Part shown: positions 34,449-43,355 of the stretch, piece after piece
Layout: each line of letters starts with the position of its first letter
Numbering within the stretch: the first letter of the stretch is position 1
From: Bacteroidota bacterium
GTDB taxonomy: Bacteria > Bacteroidota > Ignavibacteria > Palsa-1295
Assembly: GCA_030706745.1 (NCBI GenBank)
Contig: JAUZNX010000011.1
Location: 44,327 to 108,326 of the forward strand
DNA: 64,000 bases
Direction: 5' to 3'
Position numbers and translations under genes: made by a program
The notes under the pieces: model-generated
The model's database searches: none
Seen by the model: only the letters and a program-made list of their open reading frames with translations
What the model was told of the DNA's origin: nothing

Positions 34449-36747
34449 AGTGCCAGCGACCGTCGATCTCATCGGAAATTTCGTGCATTGCGCGTGAATA
34501 TTGACTCGGGCAATAGTTCTCGGCCTGCAGCAAATTGCTGAGGGTAAGCCGATCTGCATTCGGCAACTCTGCAAGATGCAGATACACCTGTGAAATCGCC
34601 AGCGAATCGCTTTTGCTCAAAATATTCTTGTCAGGGAAAAAGCTGTTTTCGGACGCCCTTCGCTGAAGTTCATCCCCTTGAAAAGGATTTAGTTGCGCGG
34701 CCCTCGAAAGCTTACCGGATTCCTGAAGGATTAGACTCTGTAGCACCCGAATCGCAAACGTGACTCGATCGACGTATTCGGTTTGATGATGTGTCGATGC
34801 CATGGAATCAAGCATAGGCATGCGCGACGAGTCAGCCATGGACCGACTATGGTAAAGCGAATAGAGATATCGATGAAAGATCGGCGCAATGTCTGATGTA
34901 TCCAGAACAGCACGCAAATACCCGGATAGAAATTGCGTTGTATTGAGCTTTACTCTTTGGGCGCTATCGTAATTCGATTCAGACTGTCCATTGTTGAGCA
35001 TTGCACTTAGATCTCCTTTTTCCAGGTACAGTACTGCGCGTTGTTTGTTGATCGCTGAGAACCGAGTCGTATCCAATAACGTGAGCGCGCGGCTGGCATC
35101 ACCCTGCATGAGAATGGAATAGCATTCACCAATGAGTGACTCCATTCCACCGCCTTCTACTTTGGCGCTATGATACAGTCTTTCGGCATCTGCGTAATGA
35201 CTCTGCACGAATGCGCCACGCGCCCTGCGAGAGAGTTTTCCGATGCGCCGTAGGCAAGGATTGAATATGATCGATGCTCGCTCGTAATAGTATTGAAAAT
35301 GGGCAGAGTCCTCCGGATTCAAAGAGGTCATAAGTGGCGCCAATGACCGCTTCCATTCTGCTTCCAATGAATCGAGCGATTTGCCATACTCTTTCTCGAA
35401 ATTGAGCCACAAGTAAACTCGATCGAAGTGCTTGGCGCCGTACGTGCGGAGCAGATACCGCGAAAACGAGCCTGCGAGGACATAGCTTTTGGTCGAAGCA
35501 TTTGCTGCAAAGCCGGTAAATGCCATCACGGATTTTACACCAGGGGCATAATGCAGTTGAAGAATCCGCGCCGCGTGTTCATCCAGCGTATAAAGTCCAT
35601 CGAACTCCGGCTCGACGGACATTGCCGCACCCTCTGTCAGTCCCGTGGACCAACTTGCGTAGAACGGCCAATCTGCCTTCTCCCGCATGAGGACGTGCGT
35701 CAACTCGTGCTTTAGCGAGTGGAGATTGCTTTTCATGATATGCACCTCGCCGAGCCAAGGCTTCGCAATCGAGGCGGCGCGAGTGCCGATCGAGGAAAAG
35801 AGTGCCTCCGCCGAAGGATAGATGTAAATGTTGGTTGGGCTGATTGTATCATGCAACTCAAATCGGCGACGGACATCAAACAGGTACCACCGCAATTCGT
35901 CGATAATCTCGCGAGATTCATCGACAGTCATACTCGCAGAGTCATAATGGATTTGACAATTACTGCCGACCTGAAGTATGTTCGGAAGTCTCTGTTGTAC
36001 GCTTAAGTGGGAGGACGTAATACGGAATGCATCATTTTGCGTGAACAGACCGAATGCAGTAACAAAAAGCGCAAGCGGAATTCCATTACGCAAAAGGAGT
36101 GATCGCCTTGAGCGAATCGCTAGCGGTAGGGAAAGAATGAGCATGAACCACAGCAGATTCTCTAATCGAAACAGGAGATACGCATTCGTTAGCTCCAGCG
36201 CTTCATCCCACACGAAACCCGGGAAGTATCCATACTGCCAGCCATACGTGAAAAGCTGTGGATTCGTATAGCCCGGCAGAAGTGAGAGGATCAGTGTGAC
36301 AATCCAGAAGCCGAAAAAAATGAGAAAGCTCGTTCGTCTCTTTCGAAATAGCATCGAGAACGCTGCACCGAACCCACAACCAAGAAGCGCACTCGGCAAC
36401 GCTATTTCAAGATAAAAGACGACACCATCCCACAGTGCGCAATTCCGAAACCATAAGAGAGATGCGAAAGAAATCACGAGTGGGATTGACCAAAGCCAAA
36501 GAGTGCGGACCAAGTTTCTACGCCAGGATTGCGCATTCAAACTGGCTTGCATGCCGCACACAAAGCTGAGCGCAAGCGCCGTGAGCGTGGAATATTCGAA
36601 GCCAAGGGTTGCAAAAAGCGGGCTCGAAATCGCGATCTCACACATCGAAATCGCCCCCACGAGAACGAGGTATGGCCAGAAGCCAGTCAAAAAGGTCTTG
36701 TTAATCACGGTACGAAAATAGAGCAATTTCAGTCGGTTTTGTTGCAA
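34402..36747 (-). CDS. Membrane protein with gluzincin-type zinc peptidase domain and helical C-terminus
   Basis: 781 residues. Residues 20-240 hold about seven or eight hydrophobic helices. A periplasmic domain follows with LKHELTHVL at 345-353 (HExxH zinc motif, His347, Glu348, His351) and GLTEGAAMSVEP at 369-380, where Glu372 would be the third zinc ligand. From about residue 480 the chain is alpha-helical with TPR-like spacing (ADAERLYHSAKVEGGGMESLIGECYSILMQGDASRALTLL). This suggests a membrane-tethered metalloprotease with a helical docking part. Its 3' end overlaps the convergent yigZ-like gene by 47 bases, and it looks more AT-rich than its neighbours. Substrate unknown. Confidence 0.65.
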   Translation of the reverse strand: MQQNRLKLLYFRTVINKTFLTGFWPYLVLVGAISMCEIAISSPLFATLGFEYSTLTALALSFVCGMQASLNAQSWRRNLVRTLWLWSIPLVISFASLLWFRNCALWDGVVFYLEIALPSALLGCGFGAAFSMLFRKRRTSFLIFFGFWIVTLILSLLPGYTNPQLFTYGWQYGYFPGFVWDEALELTNAYLLFRLENLLWFMLILSLPLAIRSRRSLLLRNGIPLALFVTAFGLFTQNDAFRITSSHLSVQQRLPNILQVGSNCQIHYDSASMTVDESREIIDELRWYLFDVRRRFELHDTISPTNIYIYPSAEALFSSIGTRAASIAKPWLGEVHIMKSNLHSLKHELTHVLMREKADWPFYASWSTGLTEGAAMSVEPEFDGLYTLDEHAARILQLHYAPGVKSVMAFTGFAANASTKSYVLAGSFSRYLLRTYGAKHFDRVYLWLNFEKEYGKSLDSLEAEWKRSLAPLMTSLNPEDSAHFQYYYERASIIFNPCLRRIGKLSRRARGAFVQSHYADAERLYHSAKVEGGGMESLIGECYSILMQGDASRALTLLDTTRFSAINKQRAVLYLEKGDLSAMLNNGQSESNYDSAQRVKLNTTQFLSGYLRAVLDTSDIAPIFHRYLYSLYHSRSMADSSRMPMLDSMASTHHQTEYVDRVTFAIRVLQSLILQESGKLSRAAQLNPFQGDELQRRASENSFFPDKNILSKSDSLAISQVYLHLAELPNADRLTLSNLLQAENYCPSQYSRAMHEISDEIDGRWHFTYGIPPPRGHETYP

Positions 36748-36772
36748 AGCCCAATAAAGTACCGTAACTTTG
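36742..36772 (+). promoter_or_regulatory. Bacteroidota-type promoter
   Basis: TTG at 36742-36744, 20 bases, then TAACTTTG at 36765-36772. This fits the -33/-7 consensus (TTG, TAnnTTTG) of the Bacteroidota primary sigma factor. Transcription would start near 36779, about 40 bases before ATG 36819. Confidence 0.72.
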
Positions 36773-36818
36773 CAGTTCAGAATAGCAACCTCATTTTTTT
36801 AGCGTTAATATCGGAAGA

Positions 36819-37124
36819 ATGGCAGCGAACACACTCGTCACCATCACATACTCGGTGCCCGGGGCCAAACGAAGAGAATTCGATGGCATCATTCGGGATC
36901 TTGAGAGCCGCATCAACGGCTCCCAGCAATCCGTCCGGTTCTCGGTTTATCAGGCCGAGGACACACCCGGCATGTATGTCGAGCTTTATGAATGCGACTC
37001 CACCGCCGCCTATGATGCCCTCGAAGACAGTCTGGACGACGAAACAAGTCAGCTGATCCGGCGCATCGCGACGGATTTCGCCGAAGCCCGACAGGCCGTC
37101 ATGACCTTGCGCCGGCTCTCGTAG
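36819..37124 (+). CDS. Small conserved-looking protein, possible ABM/dimeric alpha-beta barrel
   Basis: 101 residues: VTITYSVPGAKRREFDGIIRDLES, then VRFSVYQAEDTPGMYVELYECDSTAAYDALEDSL and a final helix. The beta-alpha-beta-beta-alpha pattern, with MYVELYECDS in the middle, is that of small dimeric alpha-beta barrel (antibiotic-monooxygenase-like) proteins. No catalytic residues can be assigned. No signal peptide. It has its own promoter and sits alone before tRNA-Val. Function unknown. Confidence 0.6.
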   Translation: MAANTLVTITYSVPGAKRREFDGIIRDLESRINGSQQSVRFSVYQAEDTPGMYVELYECDSTAAYDALEDSLDDETSQLIRRIATDFAEARQAVMTLRRLS

Positions 37125-37193
37125 CGGCAACCAGTAAGCTGTTGGAGAGCCATGCTCTGAAAGCAGCACACTGGAAGTCCGACTCGAATGTTG

Positions 37194-37229
37194 GGAACGG
37201 CCCCGGATACCTTACCGGTTAGGCGTTCC
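37194..37229 (+). other. Hairpin upstream of tRNA-Val
   Basis: Outer stem GGAACG / CGTTCC and inner stem CCGG / CCGG around ATACCTTA. It ends 7 bases before the tRNA. It may end the preceding transcript, though no T-run follows, or guide processing. Confidence 0.35.
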
Positions 37230-37236
37230 TCACGTG

Positions 37237-37310
37237 GGGCAATTGGCGCAGTTGGTTAGCGCGCTTCCTTGACATGGAAGAGGTCACAGGTTCGAATCCC
37301 GTATTGCCCA
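37237..37310 (+). tRNA. tRNA-Val (anticodon GAC)
   Basis: 74-base cloverleaf. Acceptor GGGCAAT pairs with ATTGCCC. D arm GCGCAGTTGGTTAGCGC. Anticodon stem CTTCC/GGAAG encloses loop TTGACAT, giving GAC. The T arm contains GGTTCGAATCC. Discriminator A; CCA is not encoded (CTTTTT follows). Confidence 0.93.
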
Positions 37311-37317
37311 CTTTTTG

Positions 37318-37392
37318 GTGCTAAGTTCGAATACTCAGTGCTGAGTATGGAAATCGCCATCTCTCAGGACTTAGCACTCAGCACAGCACTTC
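37318..37392. repeat. Facing heptad arms, ACTTAGC/ACTCAGC type
   Basis: GTGCTAAGT (37318-37326) faces ACTTAGCAC (37369-37377), and ATACTCAG-TG-CTGAGTAT at 37331-37348 is a perfect palindrome. The right arm runs ACTTAGC, ACTCAGC, ACAGCAC up to four bases before the pyruvate kinase ATG. Confidence 0.8.
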
Positions 37393-37395
37393 CTC

Positions 37396-38838
37396 ATGCT
37401 TCAGGCAAAGACTAAGATAATCGCGACGTTAGGTCCTTCGAGCGCGACCGAAGAAATCATCGAGAGACTTGTCATGGCTGGGATGGATATTGCCCGGCTG
37501 AACTTCTCGCATGGAACTCCGGAAATTCATCTCGATGTCGCCACGAAAGTCCGTACTGTCAGCGACCGGCTTGGCCGGCATATCGCGATTTTTGCGGATC
37601 TACCTGGCCCAAAAATCCGAACCGGCGATGTTGCCGATCCCAATGGGGTGCTTCTCATTGCTGGCACCGATGTCCGGCTGGCGTATGATCCTGAAGTACA
37701 CACGACGCCTGAGCGGATAACGACATCCTATCAATTTCTTGGTGTCGATGTACGGCCTGGACATCAGGTCTTGCTCGATGATGGTTCGATCGAACTCGTC
37801 GTGCATTCCATCGTTTCTGATACGGAAATTCTCTGCACCGTTAAGACCGGTGGAATCCTGAAGAGTCATAAAGGCATCAATTTTCCTTCAACGATCCTTC
37901 GAATTCCCACGCTGACCGACCATGATAAAGAAATCGTCCGGTTCGCGATTCAAAAGATTGGCGTCGATGCGCTGGCCCTTAGCTTCGTTCGAAAGGCTGA
38001 AGACATTCGCGAACTGCGCCAATTCCTGAAAGACGAATTTGGCGATACTTCAACGCCGTTAATCGCCAAAATCGAAAAGCCAGAAGCTGTCGAGAATATC
38101 AAGGATATTCTCGCGGAGACGGACATGATCATGGTGGCACGCGGTGATCTCGGCGTAGAAATGCCCCTGGAACGTGTCCCACCGATACAGAAGCGCCTCG
38201 TCGATCTTGCCAATGCCCGGGGCGTGCCTGTGATTACTGCTACGCAGATGCTCGAATCCATGATTGCTCATCCGCGACCAACGCGTGCCGAGGCCAGTGA
38301 TGTAGCCAATGCGGTGTTCGATGGTTCGGATTGCGTGATGCTCTCCGCTGAAACCGGTGCTGGTTCCTACCCGGTCGAATCCGTAGCAACCATGCGAGAA
38401 ATTATTCTAGCTGCGGAGCGGAGTGGTTATGTACGCGTCGAGCGAGATTTTGTGCTGCCGCAGGACGAAGTCGAATATGCAACCGATTCCGTGGCTCGCG
38501 CGGCATGTGTGCTGGCCGAGGAGGTAAACGCGCAGGCCATCATCTCTGCAACGCTCTCTGGACGTAGCGCCCGATATGTGGCCAAATACCGATACTCGAA
38601 AATGGTGATTGGCATGTCCACCGATGATTCAGCATTGCGACGCATGGCATTCTATCACGGTGTGATCCCGATGAAACTCGAACAGGTCGGGACGTTCGAT
38701 GAGACGCTCGACCGAATGATCAGCGATGCGCAGGCACGTGGACTTATCGGGACGACTGGATGGGTCGTTCTTACTGCAGGCCATCCGATTTTCCAGGTCA
38801 GCCATACGAACATCGTGAAGGTCCATTTACTCGGATAG
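37396..38838 (+). CDS. pyk: Pyruvate kinase
   Basis: 480 residues. It transfers phosphate from phosphoenolpyruvate to ADP, the last step of glycolysis. Motifs: [59 protein letters not shown] with the catalytic Lys, [53 protein letters not shown]. The C-terminal regulatory domain is present and ends near VKVHLLG. No extra PEP-utiliser domain. Start ATG 37396 follows a heptad repeat directly. The 3' end converges with a GT-C protein 30 bases away, with no obvious terminator. Confidence 0.96.
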   Translation: [480 protein letters not shown]

Positions 38839-38868
38839 TCGAAGCAATCGCCAGTTTGCCTTCACATC

Positions 38869-40404
38869 CTAATGATGGAGACTCTGATACTGGAGCACGA
38901 TCAATTGGTCGATAAGGGCCTTTCTCCCATCCGGATTTGCTCGGGTATCAATAAGCTGAAATCGCTCCGACTCATGGATGCTCACACTTGGTGGAAGCGT
39001 GCTATCGATAAACATTCGTGCGTACTTTTTCTCGAATAGTCCGGCGAGATAGGGCCGATCGGATGGAGCGCGAATGAAGGCCGTATCGATCAACCCGTTG
39101 ACTCGCACCATGTTGATCGGGCTACCATAGAACCAGCCGAACTTGGCATTTGGATACATCGCGCCAAGCGTCGCGGCATCGAACCAGTAGTCGGTTCCTG
39201 GCGTAATGAGAACAAGGGTCGAATCCAATCGAATGGTTGTGATCAATTCTTTTACTTCATTTTCACCATTGGCTTGCCCTCGCACCTTTCCGAAGCTGAA
39301 TAGATCATTGCTGGCGTAGTAATGTAGCGAGACACCGCTCGAGCTCTCGTTCCGGCGTTGGCTTGGCATGGCAATTTGAGGGTCAGGCAAGAATGCAGGA
39401 AGTAGAAAGAATAGTCCAAGATTGGTCACAAGATAGATGGGACCTGTCACCTGTATTCTTCCTCTGTCCAGCGCAACAAGTATGACACATGGCGCGAGCA
39501 CCATCGCATCATGGAGCATATCCTCGCGCGAAAAAGTATTCAGCAACAAAAACGCGGCTAGGATAACAAAAGCAGGCTGGACCTCGCGTGCCAGACCAAC
39601 ACCTAATCCAGACTTTTTAACAAAGGGAAGCAATAGCAGTACATTGACAGAAAATAACCCGATGATGATCCCTTGCGCAATCAGGCTGATTTCGTGCGGT
39701 TTATAGAACGTGGGCAAAATCATATCCCAAACATGCGTCGCACCGTGGTAGAATATTTCTTGAAGTAAGTATGATATTGCTCCGATCAAAACCAGTCCGA
39801 CAAGTTGATACGTTTTCCGAGATCGGGGCGTGTACGTTGTGTGATGTAGATTCAATCCGATCGTGACTACCGCAAGCAACAGCACAAAGGGCCAGAAGCC
39901 TATCGAGAGGCTCAGTCCAAAGATCAGCGCCGCTAGCCGGTGATTGCGTGTCTTATCACTGGCGAATAGATAAAGCAACCACACAGCAACGAACAGAGTC
40001 AGCAATTGCGGGGCAAATGTATGTGCGAAGTACAGTACGACTATATTCAACGACAGCATTGCTGCGGCAATAATTGTCGAGGTGCGATTTCCGTTGTTGA
40101 GTCTCTCGACAACTCGCGCAAAGAGAAAGATCGTGAGACCGAAGATAATCGCCCGGAATATCACAAGCGCCGCAAACGCATCACCGGTCACATACGCGAT
40201 GAGACGCGGCAACCACAGCCAGTGAATACGTAAGACCTCGAATCGATCCGGCGATCCTTGCATCCAGTGTTCTATGCTCTGCAAAGTGAGAGCGCTCGAA
40301 TCAGTCCCGATAATCCACGGTGGGATCAGGGTGAGGAGCAAGGCGCAAACTCCTGCCCACAAAGGGAGGGTCGCACCTTTTTTTGTTTCTTCGGGCTGAT
40401 CCAT
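38869..40404 (-). CDS. Polytopic GT-C-like membrane protein
   Basis: 511 residues with about 11 hydrophobic helices and a soluble C-terminal domain of roughly 150 residues (SYxxYASNDLFSFGK-type region onwards). The first loop after helix 1 (WIIGTDSSALTLQSIEHWMQGSPDR) has the acidic residue expected in PMT-like or DUF2029-like glycosyltransferases. No decisive motif, so lipid-linked sugar transferase is inference. It is divergent from the TlpA-like gene, and the -33 element of that gene's promoter overlaps its first codons. Confidence 0.55.
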   Translation of the reverse strand: MDQPEETKKGATLPLWAGVCALLLTLIPPWIIGTDSSALTLQSIEHWMQGSPDRFEVLRIHWLWLPRLIAYVTGDAFAALVIFRAIIFGLTIFLFARVVERLNNGNRTSTIIAAAMLSLNIVVLYFAHTFAPQLLTLFVAVWLLYLFASDKTRNHRLAALIFGLSLSIGFWPFVLLLAVVTIGLNLHHTTYTPRSRKTYQLVGLVLIGAISYLLQEIFYHGATHVWDMILPTFYKPHEISLIAQGIIIGLFSVNVLLLLPFVKKSGLGVGLAREVQPAFVILAAFLLLNTFSREDMLHDAMVLAPCVILVALDRGRIQVTGPIYLVTNLGLFFLLPAFLPDPQIAMPSQRRNESSSGVSLHYYASNDLFSFGKVRGQANGENEVKELITTIRLDSTLVLITPGTDYWFDAATLGAMYPNAKFGWFYGSPINMVRVNGLIDTAFIRAPSDRPYLAGLFEKKYARMFIDSTLPPSVSIHESERFQLIDTRANPDGRKALIDQLIVLQYQSLHH

Positions 40405-40415
40405 GCTTAACTTTG
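40383..40415 (+). promoter_or_regulatory. Bacteroidota-type promoter
   Basis: TTG at 40383-40385 within TTTTG, 22 bases, then TAACTTTG at 40408-40415, the same -7 octamer as at 36765. Start expected near 40422, about 43 bases before ATG 40465. Confidence 0.6.
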
Positions 40416-40464
40416 CATGATAACCACGGGCACCCTATAGGCGCTCCCAGAACTGATTGCGCTT

Positions 40465-41871
40465 ATGAGAATACTCATCTTTTTTCCAGCGATCTTCTTA
40501 CTTTCATCCATCTCGTTTGGCCAGCAAGCGATAATCGTCGTTCAGGCCGATAGCAGCGATGGGCAGATGCTCTATCTCACTCGGTTCCATGCGCCGGGTC
40601 TCGAGTATGACCGGATCGACTCGGCCAAGGTGAGCGGACAACCCGTCCGCTTCACGGTTGTACCGGACCCGATACGGCCATACGAGATTCGACTTGGATG
40701 TCAATACGTTTGCCAGCTCTACCTTGCTGCTGGGGACAGCCTTATCTATCATTATTCGCCATCGAATCTCGATCTTGTGTTCGATCGCATCGGAGCGAAC
40801 AAGGCCGCTCAAGATACGGCGATCCGCCCACAAAGTCAATGGCTCTTCTATCGTGCGATGGGTGACAGGAATTGGGCGAGCACCAGATCGTATGTAACTG
40901 CCATTCGTCAAAAGATGGAAACGGAGGCAGGACGGCTGCTTGCTCAATTCCCGGAACATCCCGGTCTTGCATCGGCATTGCGCGCGGACGCGCTGCGCTG
41001 GTACTACGAGCCTCAGCTTCGCTACTTTTACCGTTACTTTGACTCTTCCGAAGGTATTGCGTCCGAAGACCCGAATCACTTGAAGTTTATCGATTCGATT
41101 CAATGGAGCCATCAAGATCTTGTCCATAGTAGTGACATGGATGGCTTGGTTAGCGAATGGCTCAACTTGGCCGGCTGGCGGTCCGGTATTCATGGCCCGG
41201 AGACATCGGAAAAGGATCGAGACGAAGTGGGAATCGAGATAGCATTCACGCTTCCGCCACCCTCCCGGGATGTCGCAATCCTGACCGCAATGAAAGAGCT
41301 AACATGGCTATCGCCAAGCAAGGCCGTGGCGATTGGCGAACGGGCGATCGCCCGATACCGTCCGCTTGCTTCGGACACAGCGTATCTCATCGCCTGTGAG
41401 AAGAGCTTGGATGCCATCCGCTCGCGCCTGCCAGGCAAGTTGGCACCAGCGTTCTCGCTCCCGGACTCAACGGGAAGACTTCATGCACTCGCTGATTTTC
41501 GCGGAAAGGTCATCTATCTCGATTTTTGGGGCACTTGGTGTCACCCATGTGTTCAAGAGCTTCCCGCACTCAGAAAGCTCGAAGAGAAGTTTGCCGGAGA
41601 TACGTCTATTGCCTTTGTCAGCATCGCGATTGAATATCGCCGGCTTGCGGCATGGAAGAAATTCTTACAAACCCAGAAGCTTCCCGCTACCCAACTTTAT
41701 GCGGAAGGTCAGTTCCATAATGAGACCGCTCGGGCTTATGGTATCGAAGGCGTCCCCACCTACATGCTCATCAACCGCGACGGCACCTTCATCGATGCTG
41801 CAGCGCCCCGGCCAAGCAGTGGCAAGGCCGAGGCCGCAATTCGCAATGCGCTTACGAAGTCAGGAGACTAA
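40465..41871 (+). CDS. Exported TlpA-like thioredoxin-fold protein
   Basis: 468 residues with a signal peptide (FFPAIFLLSSISFGQQ). The N-terminal 130 residues are beta-rich and DUF4369-like. A helical middle follows. From about residue 324 there is an AhpC/TSA-TlpA thioredoxin domain: APAFSLPDSTGRLHALADFRG, then LDFWGTWCHPC with Cys359 and Cys362, and GIEGVPTYMLINRDG with the cis-Pro. Such proteins reduce disulfides in the periplasm, often for cytochrome maturation. Its last 4 bases overlap the convergent ftsZ stop. Confidence 0.85.
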   Translation: MRILIFFPAIFLLSSISFGQQAIIVVQADSSDGQMLYLTRFHAPGLEYDRIDSAKVSGQPVRFTVVPDPIRPYEIRLGCQYVCQLYLAAGDSLIYHYSPSNLDLVFDRIGANKAAQDTAIRPQSQWLFYRAMGDRNWASTRSYVTAIRQKMETEAGRLLAQFPEHPGLASALRADALRWYYEPQLRYFYRYFDSSEGIASEDPNHLKFIDSIQWSHQDLVHSSDMDGLVSEWLNLAGWRSGIHGPETSEKDRDEVGIEIAFTLPPPSRDVAILTAMKELTWLSPSKAVAIGERAIARYRPLASDTAYLIACEKSLDAIRSRLPGKLAPAFSLPDSTGRLHALADFRGKVIYLDFWGTWCHPCVQELPALRKLEEKFAGDTSIAFVSIAIEYRRLAAWKKFLQTQKLPATQLYAEGQFHNETARAYGIEGVPTYMLINRDGTFIDAAAPRPSSGKAEAAIRNALTKSGD

Positions 41872-43352
41872 TCCATAATCCGCTTTAGGAACGCCGGCTT
41901 ATCGTCGTGATCGCGGGAGCGATGTTCTTCGGGCTTCGGAGTCTCTTGCGCGACAGCTTGCGGCTCTTCCGCCTCGCCGATTGGCGGAAGCTGCACACCA
42001 CGACGCAGATACGCCGGCTGGTCGAAGTCCTTAAGGTCGCGCGGACCTGATGGCACGTGCCGGGTGTCCGAGCGTGGCGTAAGACGCGACACTGAAGATG
42101 CCGTCGGATGCTCGGATACTTCCACTGCTCCTCCATCGAATGATGGCGAACGATCTTTTTCTCGAAGCGTACCGCGAGGTACGAACATTCGCTCGACGCG
42201 AGGAAGTGGGACCGACTGCTGGTCTGCCATCGTCGTCTCACGGATTGCTGGACGCGCAATTGCGACGGTCTCTTCCGGGGTGGCTTGGACAATTCGCTGC
42301 GTTCGCAATCGAGGTACGATTTCCTCCGCATGTTCCGATGCCCGAGCCGGACGTAATTCACCGCCACCTCCGACACTCAGCCCATTGTATTTGGGCCGTG
42401 AGTTAAAGCCCGTCGCGATCACGGTCACCATGATCTCTTCTTCCATCGATTCATCGAGCACGGCACCAAAGATGATATTGGCATCGTCACCGGCCGCATC
42501 ATGAATGATCTGCGTTGCCTCGCTGACTTCAAGCAGCGACATCGAGCGACCGCCCGTGATGTTCACGAGTACGCCCTGAGCCCCCTGAATGGACACCCCT
42601 TCGAGCAGCGGCGATGAAATCGCATGTTCGGCAGCGACGGACGCACGGTGCTCGCCGCGACCGACACCTGAACCCATAATGGCATCTCCCATTTCGCGCA
42701 TGACTGTGCGAACGTCCGCGAAGTCAACGTTGATGTAACCATGTCGAATAATGAGTTCGCTAATACCACGGGTTGCGTTGTACAGCACCTGGTTCGCGAG
42801 AGAAAAGCCATCGAGAAACGACGTGGAGTTCTCGACTAGCGCGAGCAACTTCTGATTCGGAATAACGATAAGTGTATCGACATTCCGTCTTAGCTCTTCA
42901 ATGCCGTCCTCCGCCTGGCGCGAGCGGCGCTTGCCTTCGAAGGCGAAGGGTTTCGTGACAATCCCGACCACGAGCGCACCGATGGATTTTGCGATCGAAG
43001 CTACGACAGGTACACCCCCCGTTCCGGTGCCACCACCCATGCCCGCTGTAACGAAGATCATATCGCTGCCGGCCATCATGTGCATGATTTCCTCGCGATC
43101 TTCTTCGACTGCCTTGCGACCGACTTCGGGATCCGCGCCTGCGCCAAGTCCGCGCGTCAGGTTCTTCCCGATCTGAAGTTTGATCGGCGCCGTACTTTTT
43201 TCAAGCGCCTGAACATCGGTGTTGAGCACGCAAAATTCCACGCCCTCCAGACCTTTGTTGATCATCGCATTGACGGCGTTCGAGCCACCGCCACCCACGC
43301 CGACGACTCGGATCTTCGCGCCGTATTCCTGTTTGGTATCGAGTTCAATCAT
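41868..43352 (-). CDS. ftsZ: Cell division protein FtsZ with two C-terminal-peptide-like motifs
   Basis: 494 residues from ATG 43352 (MIELDTKQEYGAKIRVVGVGGGGSNAVNAM). Tubulin-like GTPase that forms the division ring. GTP-binding GGGTGTGGVPV, the synergy-loop residues FADVRTVM and NITGGRSMSL are present. After the globular domain (about residue 320) a disordered linker follows. The tail shows QPAYLRRG at 445-452 and KPAFLKRIMD at the very end, two candidate docking peptides 40 residues apart. The open frame continues 20 codons upstream, but only through a heptad repeat. No Shine-Dalgarno: the start region is repeat sequence. Last gene of the cluster. Confidence 0.95.
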   Translation of the reverse strand: MIELDTKQEYGAKIRVVGVGGGGSNAVNAMINKGLEGVEFCVLNTDVQALEKSTAPIKLQIGKNLTRGLGAGADPEVGRKAVEEDREEIMHMMAGSDMIFVTAGMGGGTGTGGVPVVASIAKSIGALVVGIVTKPFAFEGKRRSRQAEDGIEELRRNVDTLIVIPNQKLLALVENSTSFLDGFSLANQVLYNATRGISELIIRHGYINVDFADVRTVMREMGDAIMGSGVGRGEHRASVAAEHAISSPLLEGVSIQGAQGVLVNITGGRSMSLLEVSEATQIIHDAAGDDANIIFGAVLDESMEEEIMVTVIATGFNSRPKYNGLSVGGGGELRPARASEHAEEIVPRLRTQRIVQATPEETVAIARPAIRETTMADQQSVPLPRVERMFVPRGTLREKDRSPSFDGGAVEVSEHPTASSVSRLTPRSDTRHVPSGPRDLKDFDQPAYLRRGVQLPPIGEAEEPQAVAQETPKPEEHRSRDHDDKPAFLKRIMD

Positions 43353-43355
43353 GAT

